Origin: Rhabdophis nuchalis
Lineage: Eukaryota; Chordata; Lepidosauria; Squamata; Natricidae
Direction of reading: 5' to 3'
NCBI GenBank assembly: GCA_039707465.1
Contig: CM077647.1
Coordinates: forward strand, 119,848,610 to 119,912,609
Length of the DNA stretch: 64,000 nucleotides
Shown here: one piece after another, positions 10,772 through 21,920 of the stretch
Layout of the letters: each line of letters opens with the position of its first letter
Numbering within the stretch: the stretch's first letter is position 1
The notes under the pieces: generated by a model
What the model was told of the DNA's origin: nothing
Databases searched by the model: none
Seen by the model: the letters and a program-made list of their open reading frames with translations, nothing else
Made by a program: the position numbers and the translations under genes

Positions 10772-11000
10772 TTTCATGCTGCTCGCCCCAGTCTGTGATT
10801 TTAAATGTTTTTATTCGGTTTTATTGGGTTAGTTTTTAACTTTTATAAATTTGTACAGGGGATTATTTAATTCGATTTTAACTTTGTTTGTATTGTTTTG
10901 ATTTTAGTAGTTTTAATTTTTTACCTGTACACCACCCCGAGTCCCTTCGGGGAGAGGGGGCGGTCTAGAAATCAAATTAAATAAATAATAAATAAATAAA
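9171..11000 (+). mobile_element. L2-type LINE copy 2 (5'-truncated, 3' end present)
   Basis: This begins just before the linker that precedes reverse transcriptase and runs to a 3' UTR with CCCGAGTCCCTTCGGGGAGAGGG and an (AAATA)n tail. The 5' border abuts the opposite-strand copy at 8404-9170, giving a head-to-head pair. Each half has its own 3' UTR and tail, so these are two insertions. Confidence 0.85.
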
Positions 11001-11592
11001 TCCTGAAAAAAATAAGAGAAAGAAGGAGGAAGTATTCTTCCTTATCAAAGAAACTATACAATAGAGGAATTTGGTTTAGATGGTTATTGCCAGAGGGAAT
11101 GTTGATTTTCTGGGAGGGAGGCAGAATTAGAATCAAGACATTGGATGAGGCAGAAGCCTTTATTAAAAACATCTTTCTCTCCCAGAGAATGAAGATAGCG
11201 AAGGCGGGGGGAAAGGCAGAAACGTACAAGATATGGGAAAGGGAGGGGGGCTATGACTCCACCTGGGGGCAGGGAGGAGGGAGCAATAGTGAAAAGGCTC
11301 AGATCACAAAAATAATTGTATTTGAAATATTATTGTAATTGTTGATATAGTAGAAAGTGGCAAAGAAAGAGATGATTGAACATACGGTTGATATAAAGTA
11401 AGAACTCTGTATATGCTTATTTTTTATATGTTATTTTTAAAATTGTAAAACTGGGAGATCTGGAGGAATTTCTACTACTAACATGGGAGCTACCAAAATT
11501 TTCTATGTACCCTTTTACCTTTTCCCCATAAATGTTTTAAAACCAATAAAAATTATTTAAAAAACAAAACAAAACAACTTTATTAAAAAAAA
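11001..11592 (+). mobile_element. L1-type 3' end with A-rich tail
   Basis: A short frame near 11087-11338 has L1 C-terminus-like composition. The segment then runs through T/A-rich 3' UTR text to CCAATAAAAATTATTTAAAA and an AAAACAAAAC tail. It ends exactly at the right copy of the 16-bp duplication (11593-11608). Confidence 0.5.
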
Positions 11593-11608
11593 TGAAAAGG
11601 AAGCAGGG
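11593..11608. repeat. Right copy of the 16-bp target-site duplication
   Basis: This is identical to 1465-1480. It follows the A-rich tail and precedes the resumed Gypsy relic. Confidence 0.7.
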
Positions 11609-12945
11609 TGAGCGCAACCAGCAGAGTGAAGAGAGGGGAGGACTTGACCGCACAAAAGTGACATCCAAACTGGCACCAAAAGCACAAACCATCTCTAAAG
11701 AATACCAGGACTTAGTGAAGGTGTTCAGTTAAAAGAAATGTGACTCCCTACTCTGCCCCCTCAATCAACCCAGGGACTGTGCAGTTGAGATCCTACAAGG
11801 GACGAAACTCCCGAAGCCCAAGATGTACTCAATGACCCCAAAGAAAATAGGGGTGTTGAGAAACTACATGGATAAAAATTTGCCCAGGGGCTTCATCCAG
11901 CCCGCAAAATCTCAAGTAGAAGCCCCCATGCTGTTCAAAGAGGAAAAAAATGGATTGTTGATATTATGCAGAGATTTTAGGGGGATAAATTATGTGTGTG
12001 TACAAAACATGTACCCACTCTCCCTCATGAAAGATATGCTGGGATATTTAGCCAAAGGGAAGGTGTTCACCAAAGTGGACCTCAGGGAGCATAGTAGTGA
12101 GTAAGAATCAAAGAAAGCAATAAACAGAAGTCCACCTTCAATTGCCTATTAGGATGCTATCAATTTAGGGTAATGCCCTTGGGATTATAGGGAACCCCAG
12201 TTATGGTCATGCAGCTGATAAATGAAGTGCTACACAAGCTCCTATACCTGTGATAGTGAACCTATGGCAGGTGTGCTACAGATGGCACACAGAGCCCTCT
12301 CTGTTGGGATCTGAGCCATCACCCCAGTTCAGCTCCATCACACATGCATGCATGCCTCCTGTCAGCCATCTGATTTTCGGGTCTCTGCCATGCATGTATG
12401 GGGGGCAGGGGGTTGCATGTGCATGCACGGGATCGTGTTTGTATGTGCATGCATGGAGGTTGTGTGTGAATGTGCAGGAGTGGGAGTCATGTGGGCTAAC
12501 ACATGCATGCACAGGAGGTGGAGGGAAGCATGGGGGGTCATGCACACTTGCACAAGGGAAGGAAAAGAATAGAGGGTCATGTGCACATGCACAGGGGCTG
12601 GGGAGCACATGGGAGTCATGTGCATATGTACAGGGGTGGGGGAACACATGGGGGTCAGGCAATTTCAGCCTGTGATGACAAAAAGGTTAGCTATCATTGA
12701 CCTATACAAAGGGGACCTAATATATTTGGATGACATTCACATCTATTGAACATGATGGAGGAGCACGTAAATGTAGTACAGTACATAAAGTACTGGAAAA
12801 CCTCCTAAGAGATAAGTTGTATGCCAAAGTGTCAAAATGTGAATTCCATAAGAACAGCCTAGTTAATCTAGGATAAAGAGTGTCTTGTGAAAGGTTGGCG
12901 ATGGATGGTGAAAGCCATTTTAGAGTGGCAAACCCCATCAGCATG
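11609..12945 (+). pseudogene. Ty3/Gypsy relic, linker and reverse transcriptase part
   Basis: The text contains SKEYQDLVKVF, KMYSMTPKK, NLPRGFIQPAKSQVEAP, LCRDFRGINYV, KGKVFTKVDLRE and, after a nested hAT MITE (12248-12699), LIYLDDIHIY with the catalytic YLDD pattern and KLYAKVSKCEFHKN. This order matches vertebrate Gypsy polyproteins. Several stops and shifts (for example near 11731 and 12103) make it a relic. RNase H and integrase are not seen after 12945 on this strand. Confidence 0.8.
12248..12699. mobile_element. hAT-type MITE inside the Gypsy reverse transcriptase
   Basis: The termini CTGTGATAGTGAACC and, on the other strand, CAATGATAGCTAACC match the family at 6583. The flanks are TCCTATAC and ACCTATAC (7 of 8 identical). 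The interior is a degenerate GCATGCACAGG/CATGGGGGTCATG minisatellite. The reverse transcriptase text is continuous when this insert is skipped. Confidence 0.8.
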
Positions 12946-13860
12946 ATCGGTCTCCGGACAGAGTCTCTCTTGACTTCACCCAGTCAGGAGAGAGAGCTGC
13001 ACAGAGGAGAAGCCCAAGTTAGTTATTCAGGCCAAGATCCCCCTCCCATCTTCTCTGTTTCTCTCTCTACAGAACTGTTTCTCCTCCTTCAGGCAAAGCC
13101 ACAAAGGGCTCTACCCAGAGACTGATGATGCTCAAGGAGGGAGAATTCTCATTGGTGCCCCTTGTTCTGGCTCTTCCCATCTCCAAAGTCTGACATAAAT
13201 GCTTTGTCCCCCCAATTCAGAACCGCAGATTCCTCATCCAGGACTGAAAGTATCTGGCCAGACACACACACACAAACCAGCTGACGCGCACGCACACACA
13301 CACACACACACACACGTTTCATTTCACAGATGAAGATTCTGCTGAAGGGTTGCTGCACTGGATGACAAGGGGGAGGGGAAGCCCCAGAAACAGCGAGGAT
13401 TTGAGTCACAGAGACGTCCCAATCTGAAGGGAAGCTAAATCAGGAAAAGGTGGAGAGGATCTGCAGGGATCCACCCTACCCTAGCTGGATCCTCTCCCCA
13501 TTCTTGCTCAGAGCAACTGTATAAACCAGCTCCTTCAGATTCTCCACCCCTCAACCCCAAATGTGAAGGAACCCGCCCTCTTTCTGTGGGTCAGGAAGAA
13601 ATTTGCCAGTATAAAATTGCAGATGGAGAATGGAATTGTGGTGAGATTTCCCCCCAAAGGAATTTGTAAACTTCAGCTGTGGAACAAGAAAAGTTCCCAA
13701 AACAAAAGGCTCCTTTTTATTATTATTTGTTAAGATTATCATGACATAAAATTGGAAAAAAGGTAGTAAAGAAATCGGAAAGGGAAAGAAAGGGGAAGGA
13801 GAATGGTGGAATAAAGAAGAAAAGAAAAGAATGGAAAGGGGAAAGGAAAGGAAGATAGAA
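12946..13860. other. No gene recognised; CA microsatellite
   Basis: A (CA)n tract with CG interruptions lies at 13262-13314, and a GGAAAG-rich tract at 13770-13860. No frame, splice-flanked exon or transposon motif could be supported in the rest. Confidence 0.4.
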
Positions 13861-14909
13861 GAAGTAAAGGAAGTAAAGCAATCTCTTCCCATGGTCAGCT
13901 GGGGATAGCTACCTGCTGCAGTAATCCAGGGGGCTTGTTTGGCCATATTTTCATGGTTGTGCAAGTGGTAGTCTTCCATTTCTGCTTTCATCTTAGGCCA
14001 CCAAAATTAATGTCTGGCAAGGTGAAGCATTTTTAGGAATCCAAAGTGACCTCCCAACTTTGCATCATGGCTTTGCTGTAGTACTTCCAGCCTTAAATTT
14101 GCATGGATGTACAGTTTGGATCCTTTCCAGGCTAAGCCATCTCTCATTGTCAGGATGTCTTTGTTGTCATTGAGCCAGTGGTCATTTGGCAATGCTGATT
14201 TCATTGGAGTGGTAAACTTGTCCTGGATGAAAGTAGATGGCCATCTGGTCTGTATTTGGGTGGTGGCTTGAGATGCCATTTGGTTGGGGGGGAATTATGG
14301 TGTGAATCACCTCCTCCCTCTGACTGTCATACTGCAGCTTCCTAGATAAGGCATCCACCAGCAAGTTCTTCCCAGGGATGTGCTTTAGTTTGAATTTAAA
14401 TCTCCTGAAGTATTATGCCCAACGGACTTGCTTCTTTCTCCCAAATGCCCCACCTTTTCCCCATGACAGTGAATTTTTTGGAGACAGCAAGTATTGTCCC
14501 TTTGCAACAGCACTGCCACTACAACACCATCACTGGCACCTGCCTAGATTATGAATTGCTGTTCTGGGTTAGGGTGTTGCAGAATGGGCTTTTGGGCAGA
14601 GCCGTTTTAATTTTGCAAAAGCTTTTTGACAGTCCATTGTCTACCCAATAGGCTAGTTTGGTTTTGACCTTGTCAGCAATGGCCTTGTTTTTAACAGTTC
14701 AGTCAGGGGCAGAGCAACTTCTGCAAAGGCTGGGATGAATTGCTGATAGAAGTTAGCAAATCCTAAGAAACTTTGTAGCTGTTTGTGGGTGCGTGGGTGT
14801 TGTACAGCTTTCACTTTCCCTGGGTCCATTTCTATCCCCTTGCTGGAAGTATGATGCCCAAGATAATCTAGGGAGGCTTTGTGGAATTAACACTTTGATA
14901 GTTTTGCTT

Positions 14910-15403
14910 AGAGTTTGGCAGCCAGCAGTTTTTCCAGGACTTCCTGCACCAGCTTTACATACTCTTCTAGTGTCTCCATAAAGACAAGAATGTCATCAAA
15001 GTAAATGAGCACCCCCTTATAAAGGTGGTCATGCAGCACCTTATTAATGAATTGCATGAAGACTGAAGGGGGCCCCTTGTAAGCCAAACACCATGACTTT
15101 GAACTTGAAACTACCAAGGGGGCACTTAAATGCTGTCTTCCATTCATCCTCCTCCTGGATAAGTATGTGGTAATACACCTCTCTCAAGTCCAACTTGGTG
15201 AACACCTTGCCTTTAGCCAAGTGATTCAACATGTCTTTCATGAGTGGTAGGGGGTAGGTGTTTTCTACGCAAACAGCGTTAATCCCCCGGAAGTCAATGC
15301 ATGCACACACACGCGCGCGCGCACGCACACACACACACCCTTTTTCTCTTTGAAGAGAATAGGGGCTGCTACTTTTGACTTGGCTGGTTGGATAAAGCCC
15401 CAC
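14910..15403 (-). pseudogene. Gypsy reverse transcriptase core (minus strand)
   Basis: The palm motifs KGKVFTKLDLREVYYHI (first catalytic Asp) and GVLIYFDDILVFM (Y-x-D-D) are both present, so the catalytic triad is preserved in sequence. A (CA)/(CG) dinucleotide expansion at 15299-15339 interrupts the fingers region, and a frame shift near 15060-15075 separates the two halves. Confidence 0.85.
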
Positions 15404-15745
15404 TCAAAAATTGGCATCGATATATTTTCTTAATTCTGCCATTTCTTTAGGTGTCATGGAGTACATCTTAGGCTTCAGTAGTTTTGCCCCAGGCACAAAC
15501 TCTATTGCACAGTCAGTGAGTCAGTGAAGGGGGAAATAATTGCAATCTTCCTCACTAAAAAACCCTTCCAAATCCCAGTACTATGATATTTGCTAGATGA
15601 CTGGAGGTTTAGTGTCTACTTCAGGGGCTGCAGGTTCTGTATTGTCTGCTTTAAGGGGCTCGATGGTCCTCAGATGGCCTTCTGGCTTCATGGGGGGGTA
15701 GTAGCCCAATGCCAAGGAACAACGTTTGATAGCCATCTTCCCACT

Positions 15746-16021
15746 TTATGTTAGATGCCTATTTGTCCAACTATGCAAGCCCCAAGATGATTTATTTATT
15801 TTTGGTGCTATGATGAATCTGAGTTCATGGTGGTGCCCTATTTGCAACTTCACCAAGTCAGTGATTAGCTTGGCCAGGGTACCTCCAATTAGCATCCTGT
15901 CAACATGCTCAAACTGGATAGGATGAGTTAAGGGTCTTGTGCATATGCCCAGCTGCTCTATGATGGACATGTTAACTAAGCACCGGGTCGAGCTTGTATC
16001 AACGACTGCCTTAATTTCCAC
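15746..16021 (-). pseudogene. Gypsy protease fragment with altered active site
   Basis: This minus-strand frame reads AVVDTSSTRCLVN where the family has D-(S/T)-G. The Gly is replaced by Ser. The downstream GICTRPLTHPIQFEHVDR and ELRFIIAPKI match the protease fold of the + strand relic at 1.1 kb. Confidence 0.7.
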
Positions 16022-16261
16022 TTCTACCCCATCTTGGGCACTATAAGTTTGGCTTTGATGGTAAAGGGGAATATGGCTGCATTTACCATCGGGTCATCTT
16101 TGCTGCTGTTTCCCTCATCTGAACATGGTGGGGTTTCTGCATCTGGCAGAGTGTCCATCTCCTCAGGCTAGGGAGAGACTATTTCCCTTTGGTGGTCAAG
16201 ATGACTCTTTTCAAATAGTTTTCATTCCACTGGTGGCTTGGGTTCTCACTTGTGAGACTAG

Positions 16262-16325
16262 GGCAAGGGCCAAGCATTCTGACACTTGGTGCCCATGTTG
16301 ACCACACCAGTAGCACTTTATTGCT
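16262..16325 (-). other. CCHC zinc knuckle of Gypsy gag (minus strand)
   Basis: The minus strand reads CYWCGQHGHQVSEC, an exact C-X2-C-X4-H-X4-C nucleic-acid binding knuckle, between the capsid-like and protease segments. Confidence 0.85.
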
Positions 16326-17675
16326 CCTGCTGATTGAGGGGGAGGCATTTTGGCTTGCTATGTTTAGATTTGACAGCCAAGCAGTCTTCTGCCAGGCTTT
16401 TTGGTGGTAGGCTTTTGATGGGGGTAAAGTTCATGGTCCAGAATAACTGCGGTAGTGTACTAATTTTGGATACATTCTGGCAGCCCACTAATGCTGCTTG
16501 CTTTTCTCAGTTTGGGATCTAGGGCATCTTTGAACGTGTGCACAAGGAGCCATTCTGGCCAGTCCCATAGCTTTTCAGCCGCCTTTCTAAACTCCCAAAC
16601 TAATTCCTTCATGGGACAGATGGCCTGCTTCAACCCTTAGATTTGCTGGTGCCTGGATTTGCATAGGTGGTTAGGCAGGCGTTTAGGGCTGGGGGGGAGG
16701 GCTTATGGCTGCTGTTGGGCAGGAATCTTCTGGGGCATTGAGACTTGGGGTTGCCCCTGCAGTGGCAGTTGGGCCAGAACAACGTGAGGGGTTGAACTGC
16801 CCCAGACATTTGCTGAAGGGGGGCAGGTGTCCACCAGTACTGCACCCATCCATGGCACAGGAAGAAAACCCACCCAGGTGGGATTTGACTTGCTGGCTGA
16901 AACCCAATCATTGGTGGCTGGCTAGGGATCAAAATCACCCAAATGCTTTGCTGCTGGCTGGGTTGACCTCTCCAATCCAGTTACTGGGCCATCTGTGCCC
17001 CGGGGTGAAGGGGTGTTATTGCTGGGTTCATTCCAGCAGCAAGGTTGTGAGCTGACCCACTTTTCACTGTATGGAAGGAGCATAAATCCCCATTCCAATG
17101 CATTGTGGAGTCTCAACTTGGGAAGCTGAACGTTGGCTGGGCCATGGTCCACCTGGGTGGCTTAGAGCTGAGGCAAGGATTGGTTCCACTCACATTAAGC
17201 TCTTCGAATTGGTCTGGAAGGCCGGTCAGTGACTGACTGTGTGATGGTAGCTGGGATCCCCAATTTTCAGAGTGCCCAGTTGGCGTCTGCTTTGGTCTTC
17301 TCCACTCGTGAGTCATGGCTCATCCCACACTCATCTGGGGCTCCAACAGCAACTCCTTAGGGGAGGTGAATCCTGTGGCTTCATCTTGCAGAGATAGGTC
17401 CAGTTGCGAGGTTTGCCTAGGAGCCAGCTCTTTGCACCTGGCTCCCAGCTGGCAGCCCCTCTTGGCGGCCTCTGCAGCTTCCACCATGGCTTGTGAAGGC
17501 ACATAGATGGTGTGATCCATCATCTGATGCTTCCCCTGTGGGTTTCTTCTCTTCCTCCATCTTCCCTGAGTCTTTACACCACTTGGGTTTGGGTCAGTGA
17601 TGGGGCTCAGAACCCCAGACAGCACCTCAAAGGTTGGGGTAGCTGGTGAAGTATTTTAAGGGAAATTCAGGTTAA

Positions 17676-18094
17676 TGTCAGGGTTCCAAATGGCATCCAA
17701 AAATAAATCAGAGTCCAAGGCAAAGTATTGCTCAAAGTTCCAATTTATAAAGACAGCCATGTTGGTACATTTGGGTAAACCTGAATCTGAAAGCTTCTTG
17801 GGTTTCTCCACTCACTCAAAAAGTTCAAGATCTTGCCCCCACACTCACAAGTCCATCACATGGTCCACTCTTTCACTGCCATGCTGGCAGCTCCACCCAT
17901 CCAGTTCCAGTCAGTTGCAGAGGTGCAAAGACAAAAGATGACCTTGGCTTTCTAGAAAGAATTTTGTTATGGTTACATAGCATCTAACTCTATACAATCC
18001 CCTTCCATTTTTCCACAATAGAAAATGCATAGTACAAAAATAGAAAGTGTGGCAGGCCAAAGATCCAAAAGAAAAGATGGCTCCAGGCCTGACA
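17676..18094 (-). repeat. 5' LTR of the minus-strand Gypsy element
   Basis: The segment starts TGTCAGGG and ends CCTGACA, so both LTR-type TG...CA ends and a 7-bp terminal inverted repeat are present at the correct side of the gag region. No partner copy lies in the window. I could not identify a tRNA primer-binding site next to it. Confidence 0.65.
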
Positions 18095-18811
18095 CTCATT
18101 CAGTTTCAATGCTCTATCCACGAACTGCTTCAGCACAAATCTTACACTCCCGGTTGTCCCAGTTTGTGATTGCCAAAAGTGGCCATCATCCCTGCTTTCA
18201 GCAAGCATTCAGGAAAACTTGGTTTGGACCTAACAAGGAAATTGCAAATTCCTCATGGTCAGCAAAGTGCCTCTCCTTCCTTCAATGTCCCTGCAAAGTG
18301 ATTTTGATCCTGTAGGGTCCGCTGACAGTGGTTGTCGGCTGGATTTTGCTGGGCTCAGCAAAGCCCACTATTTTCCAAGCTGTTCTCACCATGATGTCAA
18401 CTAGAAGTCCGACTCACCAAACTTTCTTAAATGAAGCTTGGTGAAGCACCATGAGGGAAGGCAGACTTTCCCTTCTGGGCGAGTTGCTTAGAGGGGTAGA
18501 GACCTCAGCCCAAGACATAGCTCCCCCTCCCCTTTCTGTTTCTTCTCCTCCAGGTGGCAAGTCCTCCCAATAACTCACCCTAGCAACCCCCCCCCCCACA
18601 AAGGAGTCCTCCAGACCATCCCAGGAGCAAGAGGGGCATCATCACAGCCTTATCGCCCTTCAGCCACCTGGCCTTTTACAGCTGCAATAATCTGCTTCAA
18701 AGTGGTCAAAAATATTCAGATCTTAACCATTTCAGTATATTGTTTTTAATACTTAAAATAGTTATTATGGCAGAGAACTGGTTGTTAAATTATTTGAATC
18801 TCACCATTGCC
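18095..18811. other. No feature recognised
   Basis: There are only short unsupported frames, and a C-run near 18588-18597. I see no exon, promoter or transposon terminus here. Confidence 0.4.
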
Positions 18812-20014
18812 CTCTAGGACAGGGGTGTCAAACTCAAGGCTCAGGGGCTGGATCGAGACTACAGGGTACTCAGATCTGGCCCATGGGACCACCCTGGAAA
18901 CAGCAAAGGACTGGCCCGTGGTGCTTCTGCCATCAAAAATGAGCTCCTTTTTCGGCAGTCACAGCCCCCTGCAACCCTCTCCAAGTGAAAACAGAGCTCA
19001 GGAGGGTTGCATGCTGAGGTCAAACACAACCCTGATGAGGCCCTCCCAAGCTCTGTTTTCACTGGCAGAGGGTTGCAGGAGGCTGTAGCAGTCGAAAAGG
19101 TAGCCCAGGAGCCCATTTTCATTGGCAAAGTGCTTCTGTTACTACAGGTGCCCACAACAGGATTGACGTCGAGTTGAGAAACCAGAAATGCATGGCAAGA
19201 CTGGTTGGAAAATAGCCCCATGAAAATCCAACTGGACAAACTGCTGTCAGGAGGTCTTTGGATCAGAACCATTTTGTAGGGACAGGGAAGAAGAGGAGGC
19301 ATTTCGGACAACCAAGAGGAACCAGCAGGTTTCTTGGTAGGTTGGAGAAAAGCTCTTCAAAATGACAGCAGGGCAGTGGCCATATTCAAATGACCACTTT
19401 AAAGCTGGAGCAATCGGACTAAGTTTTTTGATCAGGAGCAGTGTAGGAATGGAGTGTTGGAATCAGGTGAGTGATTGGGCAACACATAGGTAAAAGGAAA
19501 CTTTGAATTTGGATTTTAAAAGGGTCTCAGAGTTGAATTAGCAGCTGTGGCATTTGGGAAATTTCATGAAGGAAGAAGGATAAAGCGGAGGTTAAAGTAC
19601 TAAAACTCTAGAAAATTCTTATTTTTATATTTGGATTTGAAGACACTAAAAATAATAAAAGGAAAGACTCTGGGGGAAAGGTTTTTTTTTCCTTCTTTTT
19701 TGTGTGGATTTAAGGTGGCTTTTGATAATTCTTGACAATCAGCTGGTTGGGGTGCATTGCGGATTGGAGAGAGCCATCTGCTAGTGGAAAGAGAATACTA
19801 CAACACTTAGTGAAAGGCAAAAGGGAAATTGTAGCTGCAAAATTTGACCATAGCTACCAGAAAAAAACTGTGAGAACTTTTAAGGAGTGTTTGTTTTTGT
19901 TACATTGTTTGACTTTGATTCTCTATGGATGTGGAAGAAAATAAATTCTTAACTTGAATTGGACTGGACTAATATTCAAATTGGACATTAGTATCTGCAA
20001 ATAAAAGGGAAAAA

Positions 20015-20455
20015 AGCTCCATGGCTCGGGGCCTAGCTACATACGAGACCGCCTCCTGCCCCATACATCCCTTTGACCGATTCACTCCCAATAGGAGGGC
20101 CTTCTCCAGGTGCCTTCGGCCGGGCAATGCTGGTTGGCGACACCCAGGGGAAGAGCCTTCTCTATGGCGGGCCCTACCCTCTGGAACGACCTGCCCCCCA
20201 AACTACGTACCATCTCGGACCTCCGCCTGTTCCGCCAGCGCTTTAAAACACTTCTGTTCCAACAAGCCAGCCTAGTATAACCCCCAATACTGAGTTTTAA
20301 CATTGAAAATTTTAATTAGAGGTTTTATAAGTTGGTTTTAGCACGGGATCATTATTTAATAGCTTTTAATATGGGTATTTATATGTATATTTTGTTTTAA
20401 ACTACCTGTGCGTCGCCCTGGGTCCTTTTTTAGGAGAATTGGATTTAAAAAAAAA
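20015..20455 (+). mobile_element. L2-type LINE 3' fragment inside the hAT composite
   Basis: This begins at the codon region for ALHGSGPSY-type text (CATGGCTCGGGGCCTAG), continues through GRAFSMAGPTLWNDLPP-like coding sequence and LKTLLFQQASLV, and ends in the 3' UTR with CGCCCTGGGTCC. It matches the 3' end of 47183-50640 and is strongly 5'-truncated. Confidence 0.8.
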
Positions 20456-21440
20456 GACTGCATGGACTTTTTTCTAACTTCTAAGTAAATGTGATATAAC
20501 CCAAAGAGTTTTTAAAAATGTGTTAAATTAGTTATGCTGGCAATGTGGAACCTTGGATGCATGATGAACCATTTGAGATGCTAAAAATGCACATGAAACT
20601 TTAAATGGTCAGAAAAAGTCAGACAGAGCAAACAGACCAGGATGGGGGTAAAAGAGTACAAATGAAGAACAAGAAAATAATATTGAAGAAAATGGAACTA
20701 AAAATTAAAAAAACAGTTAGATGATTTCACTGGGATTCACAGTGGCACAAAAAGGGTAGATGGGGGGAATGCCCCCCCCCCAAAAGACACAATCAAGCAG
20801 CAAAGAAGGAAATTAGTGGGAAGAGACTAGGAAAATTGCTAGAACAATAAAATTAAAAGCGAGAAAAAGGATTCTGAAGAAAAGATATTGTAATTATACA
20901 AAGAAGAAAAAGAAAAAGCTAGGTGAATGGGAAAAAAAGAAAATTAATAAGAAGTGGAATCTTTGAGAGACCAAGAGAAAATGGTTAGAGGAGGAGAAAA
21001 AGAAAGAAGGAACATAGTAGTAGATTAAAAGGAATTGTATTAATATTGTTAATGGTATGTAGTCAATTAAGATAAAAGGGAATTATAGTAACACTGTTAA
21101 TTGTGGATAATTAATTAAGTTAAATGCTCTCTATGTAAAAACTGAATTTGAGGATCTATGTTGCTTATAATAAAATACACCAACAGATGAAATGCAAAAT
21201 GATCATTTGGTTTAACCCTGAAGGGGCAATCAGTGATATTGTTAATGTCTTAAGAAGAAAATAAGCTTAAGATAAAAAAATATGGAAAGAAAATAATATG
21301 GCTGAAATTGGAAAAAGAAGTATGATGTAAAATGGATTATGTATAAGAGAGGATGTAAAAGAAAAGATCAGGACAACACTTTGTTTATAAAATATGTCAA
21401 AATTTGTAATAAAAAATAAAAACCTTTAAAAAAAGGAGTG
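20456..21440. other. A-rich LINE-like filler inside the hAT composite
   Basis: This is purine-rich text without an intact frame, ending in AATAAAAAATAAAAACCTTTAAAAAAAGG, which looks like an L1-type tail on the + strand. No domain is identifiable, so the class is inferred from composition only. Confidence 0.35.
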
Positions 21441-21920
21441 ATTTCGAGCTGGCCACAGTCACCCTGGCTCCTCGAGGTCAAACATAACACTGATGCAGCA
21501 CTCCCAAGATCTGTTTTAAGGGTTCAGAGGGTTGAGGAGGCCATGGCAGTCAAAAACAGAGCTCGGGAGCCCATTTTCGCTGGCAGAGTGCTTGTGTCAC
21601 CATAGGCAGCCCCAGTAGAAATGATGTCGAGCTGGCCACACTCACTCTGGCCATGCCCAGATAGGGTCCCCGAGGTTAAACACAACCCAGATGTGGACTT
21701 CCTGAGCTCCATTTTCAATGGTAGAAGGTTGCAGGAGGCTGTGGCAGCTGAAAACAAAGCCGGGAGCCCATTTTCCCTGGCAGAGGGCTTGTGTCACCTT
21801 AAAGGAGTGAAATCATGCTGGCCATACCCATCATGGCCTCGTCCATCTCAGGCCCCCAAGGCCAATCACTACCCTGATGCAGCCCTCAATGAAATCGAGT
21901 TTGACATCCCTATTCTAGGA

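Larger units (their letters stand above)
13861..17675 (-). pseudogene. Ty3/Gypsy internal region (minus strand), gag-pro-RT-RH-IN, decayed
   Basis: Reading leftwards on the minus strand: a gag region (17625-16350) with MKELVWEFRKAAEKLWDWPE and then HTFKDALDP; a CCHC zinc knuckle; a protease; a reverse transcriptase with FRGINAVCVENTYPLPLM, KGKVFTKLDLREVYYHI and YFDDILVFM; an RNase H end with LLVDALSRK; and an integrase N-terminus with a His-His region (HDAKLGGHFG, MLHLARH) and MKAEMEDYHLHN. Frame shifts and stops separate every domain. The 5' LTR is at 17676-18094. No 3' LTR was found, so the element is truncated near 13861. Confidence 0.85.
18820..21912. mobile_element. 3.1-kb hAT-type composite element
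   Basis: The left end is CAGGGGTGTCAAACTC and the right end, read on the other strand, is TAGGGATGTCAAACTC. The flanks are CTCTAGGA and TTCTAGGA (7 of 8), the nTCTAGAn style of Charlie-type hAT target sites. Similar CCCATTTTC.CTGGCA..G repeats recur inside the left (18890-19300) and right (21440-21890) arms. The middle is filled by later LINE insertions. No transposase frame is seen. A 133-bp relative is at 61694-61826. Confidence 0.75.

Noticed and set aside
8404..11000. LINE twin-priming inversion
   Set aside because: Both arms have their own 3' UTR and tail. Twin priming would leave the inverted part without a 3' end.
12250..12700. Cys/His-rich overlapping frames that look like metal-binding peptides
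   Set aside because: They come from a GCATGCACAGG-type minisatellite inside a hAT MITE.
11609..17675. One Gypsy provirus with paired LTRs spanning both relics
   Set aside because: The two relics lie on opposite strands and each has its own reverse transcriptase. Only one LTR is present.
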